Below, piece by piece: positions 63,777 to 64,000 of a DNA stretch of 64,000 nucleotides. This stretch comes from Hyphomicrobiales bacterium (GTDB taxonomy: Bacteria > Pseudomonadota > Alphaproteobacteria > Rhizobiales > Rhizobiaceae). The notes below the pieces were generated by a model, which was given only the letters and a program-made list of their open reading frames with translations, did no database searches and was not told the DNA's origin. A program made the translations under genes and the position numbers. The stretch spans positions 293,237-357,236 of the forward strand of contig UBMI01000002.1 of the NCBI GenBank assembly GCA_900466475.1, in the 5' to 3' direction. Every line of letters begins with the position of its first letter. Position 1 is the stretch's first letter.

Positions 63777-64000
63777 GTGCGATTTTCTGAAGAAGTGTGT
63801 GAGCGGCTTGGTAATTACGTCTATCGCCTTATCGATCCGCGGAACGGCGAGACGTTTTACGTCGGCAAAGGGCGCAACAATCGCGTATTCGATCATGCCG
63901 CCGGCGTCGCAGACTTAGCAGATGACGATAGCCAAACGCTTGGATCAAAGCTCGATCGCATCCGGGCGATAAAGAACGCTGGGCTTGAAGTGCTGCATGT
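63777..64000 (+). CDS. GIY-YIG nuclease-like protein (LEM-3-like), truncated by window end
   Basis: Only the first 74 codons are present. They read [28 protein letters not shown] near 13-40, which is the N-terminal GIY-YIG-type motif of LEM-3-like nucleases: Tyr, Tyr, then YVGKGR, then a His. The rest of the catalytic part, including the later metal Glu, is outside the window. The start is GTG at 63777, with GAGGGA upstream overlapping the previous stop codon, so this gene is probably cotranscribed with the PAN-domain gene. Confidence 0.75.
   Translation, partial: MRFSEEVCERLGNYVYRLIDPRNGETFYVGKGRNNRVFDHAAGVADLADDDSQTLGSKLDRIRAIKNAGLEVLH

Noticed and set aside
1..64000. tRNA, rRNA, CRISPR arrays, transposase or integrase genes
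   Set aside because: Looked for on both strands; no cloverleaf-like stretch, direct-repeat array with spacers, or transposase/integrase motif was found.

Overview
The window reads as chromosomal DNA of a Rhizobium-like alphaproteobacterium (family Rhizobiaceae). The main reasons are a pyruvate carboxylase with its biotinylated lysine at residue 1119, as in the Rhizobium etli enzyme; the cyclic beta-1,2-glucan genes ndvA, ndvB and opgC; the order pyc - LuxR regulator - ndvA, which marks the regulator as an ExpR-type quorum-sensing protein; polyhydroxybutyrate genes phaA, phaB and phaR; and a dense set of solute transporters. No rRNA, tRNA, CRISPR array, insertion sequence or complete prophage was found.

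Layout. 1-777 has no convincing gene but holds three diverged copies of a short repeat. 778-1746 carries four small membrane, lipoprotein or exported proteins. 1748-9947 is core metabolism: phaB-phaA (minus) facing phaR (plus), rpmF, a glutathione transferase, a DUF1868 protein, mtgA, a farnesyl diphosphate synthase and ispG. 10042-16235 holds an MFS carrier with a DeoR regulator, a DMT exporter, a polar amino-acid ABC transporter and an FMN reductase. 16403-34222 is the pyc-expR-ndvA-opgC-ndvB block, interrupted by a three-gene operon of a hydratase and two small unknown proteins. 34581-35264 contains three very small genes with good ribosome binding sites. 35427-41767 is a peptide ABC operon led by an M19 dipeptidase. 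41979-49588 has a NUDIX hydrolase, a CUT2 sugar transporter resembling myo-inositol systems, a DUF1993 protein, and galE overlapping a phosphonate-monoester-hydrolase-like sulfatase-family gene. 49719-58758 is a self-contained carbohydrate locus: an ABC transporter (minus) divergent from a LacI regulator, a 2-hydroxyacid dehydrogenase, a ThuA protein and an aldehyde dehydrogenase (plus). 58839-61917 has a DUF2934 protein and a divergent MFS/LysR pair. After an intergenic stretch with inverted repeats, 62463-64000 looks accessory: an exported ClpP-like/PAN-domain fusion protein followed by a GIY-YIG nuclease-like gene cut by the window end.

How the genes work together. NdvB makes cyclic beta-1,2-glucan at the inner membrane, NdvA exports it and OpgC is expected to decorate it. 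ExpR sits beside them as a likely acyl-homoserine-lactone sensor. PhaA and PhaB make 3-hydroxybutyryl-CoA for carbon storage, with PhaR as regulator; pyruvate carboxylase balances the same acetyl-CoA/oxaloacetate node. The transporter operons each carry their own regulators or enzymes. Several candidate operators are readable: a phased TTGCGCAA cluster flanking lacI, a GGAA-N6-TTCC site and a second palindrome upstream of the inositol-like transporter, and palindromes in the deoR and lysR intergenic regions.

The least explained pieces are the hydratase plus two-small-protein operon, the exported ClpP/PAN fusion with its nuclease neighbour, and the LacI-controlled catabolic locus of unknown substrate. 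Start codons were chosen by ribosome binding site and family length; where this was doubtful it is stated.
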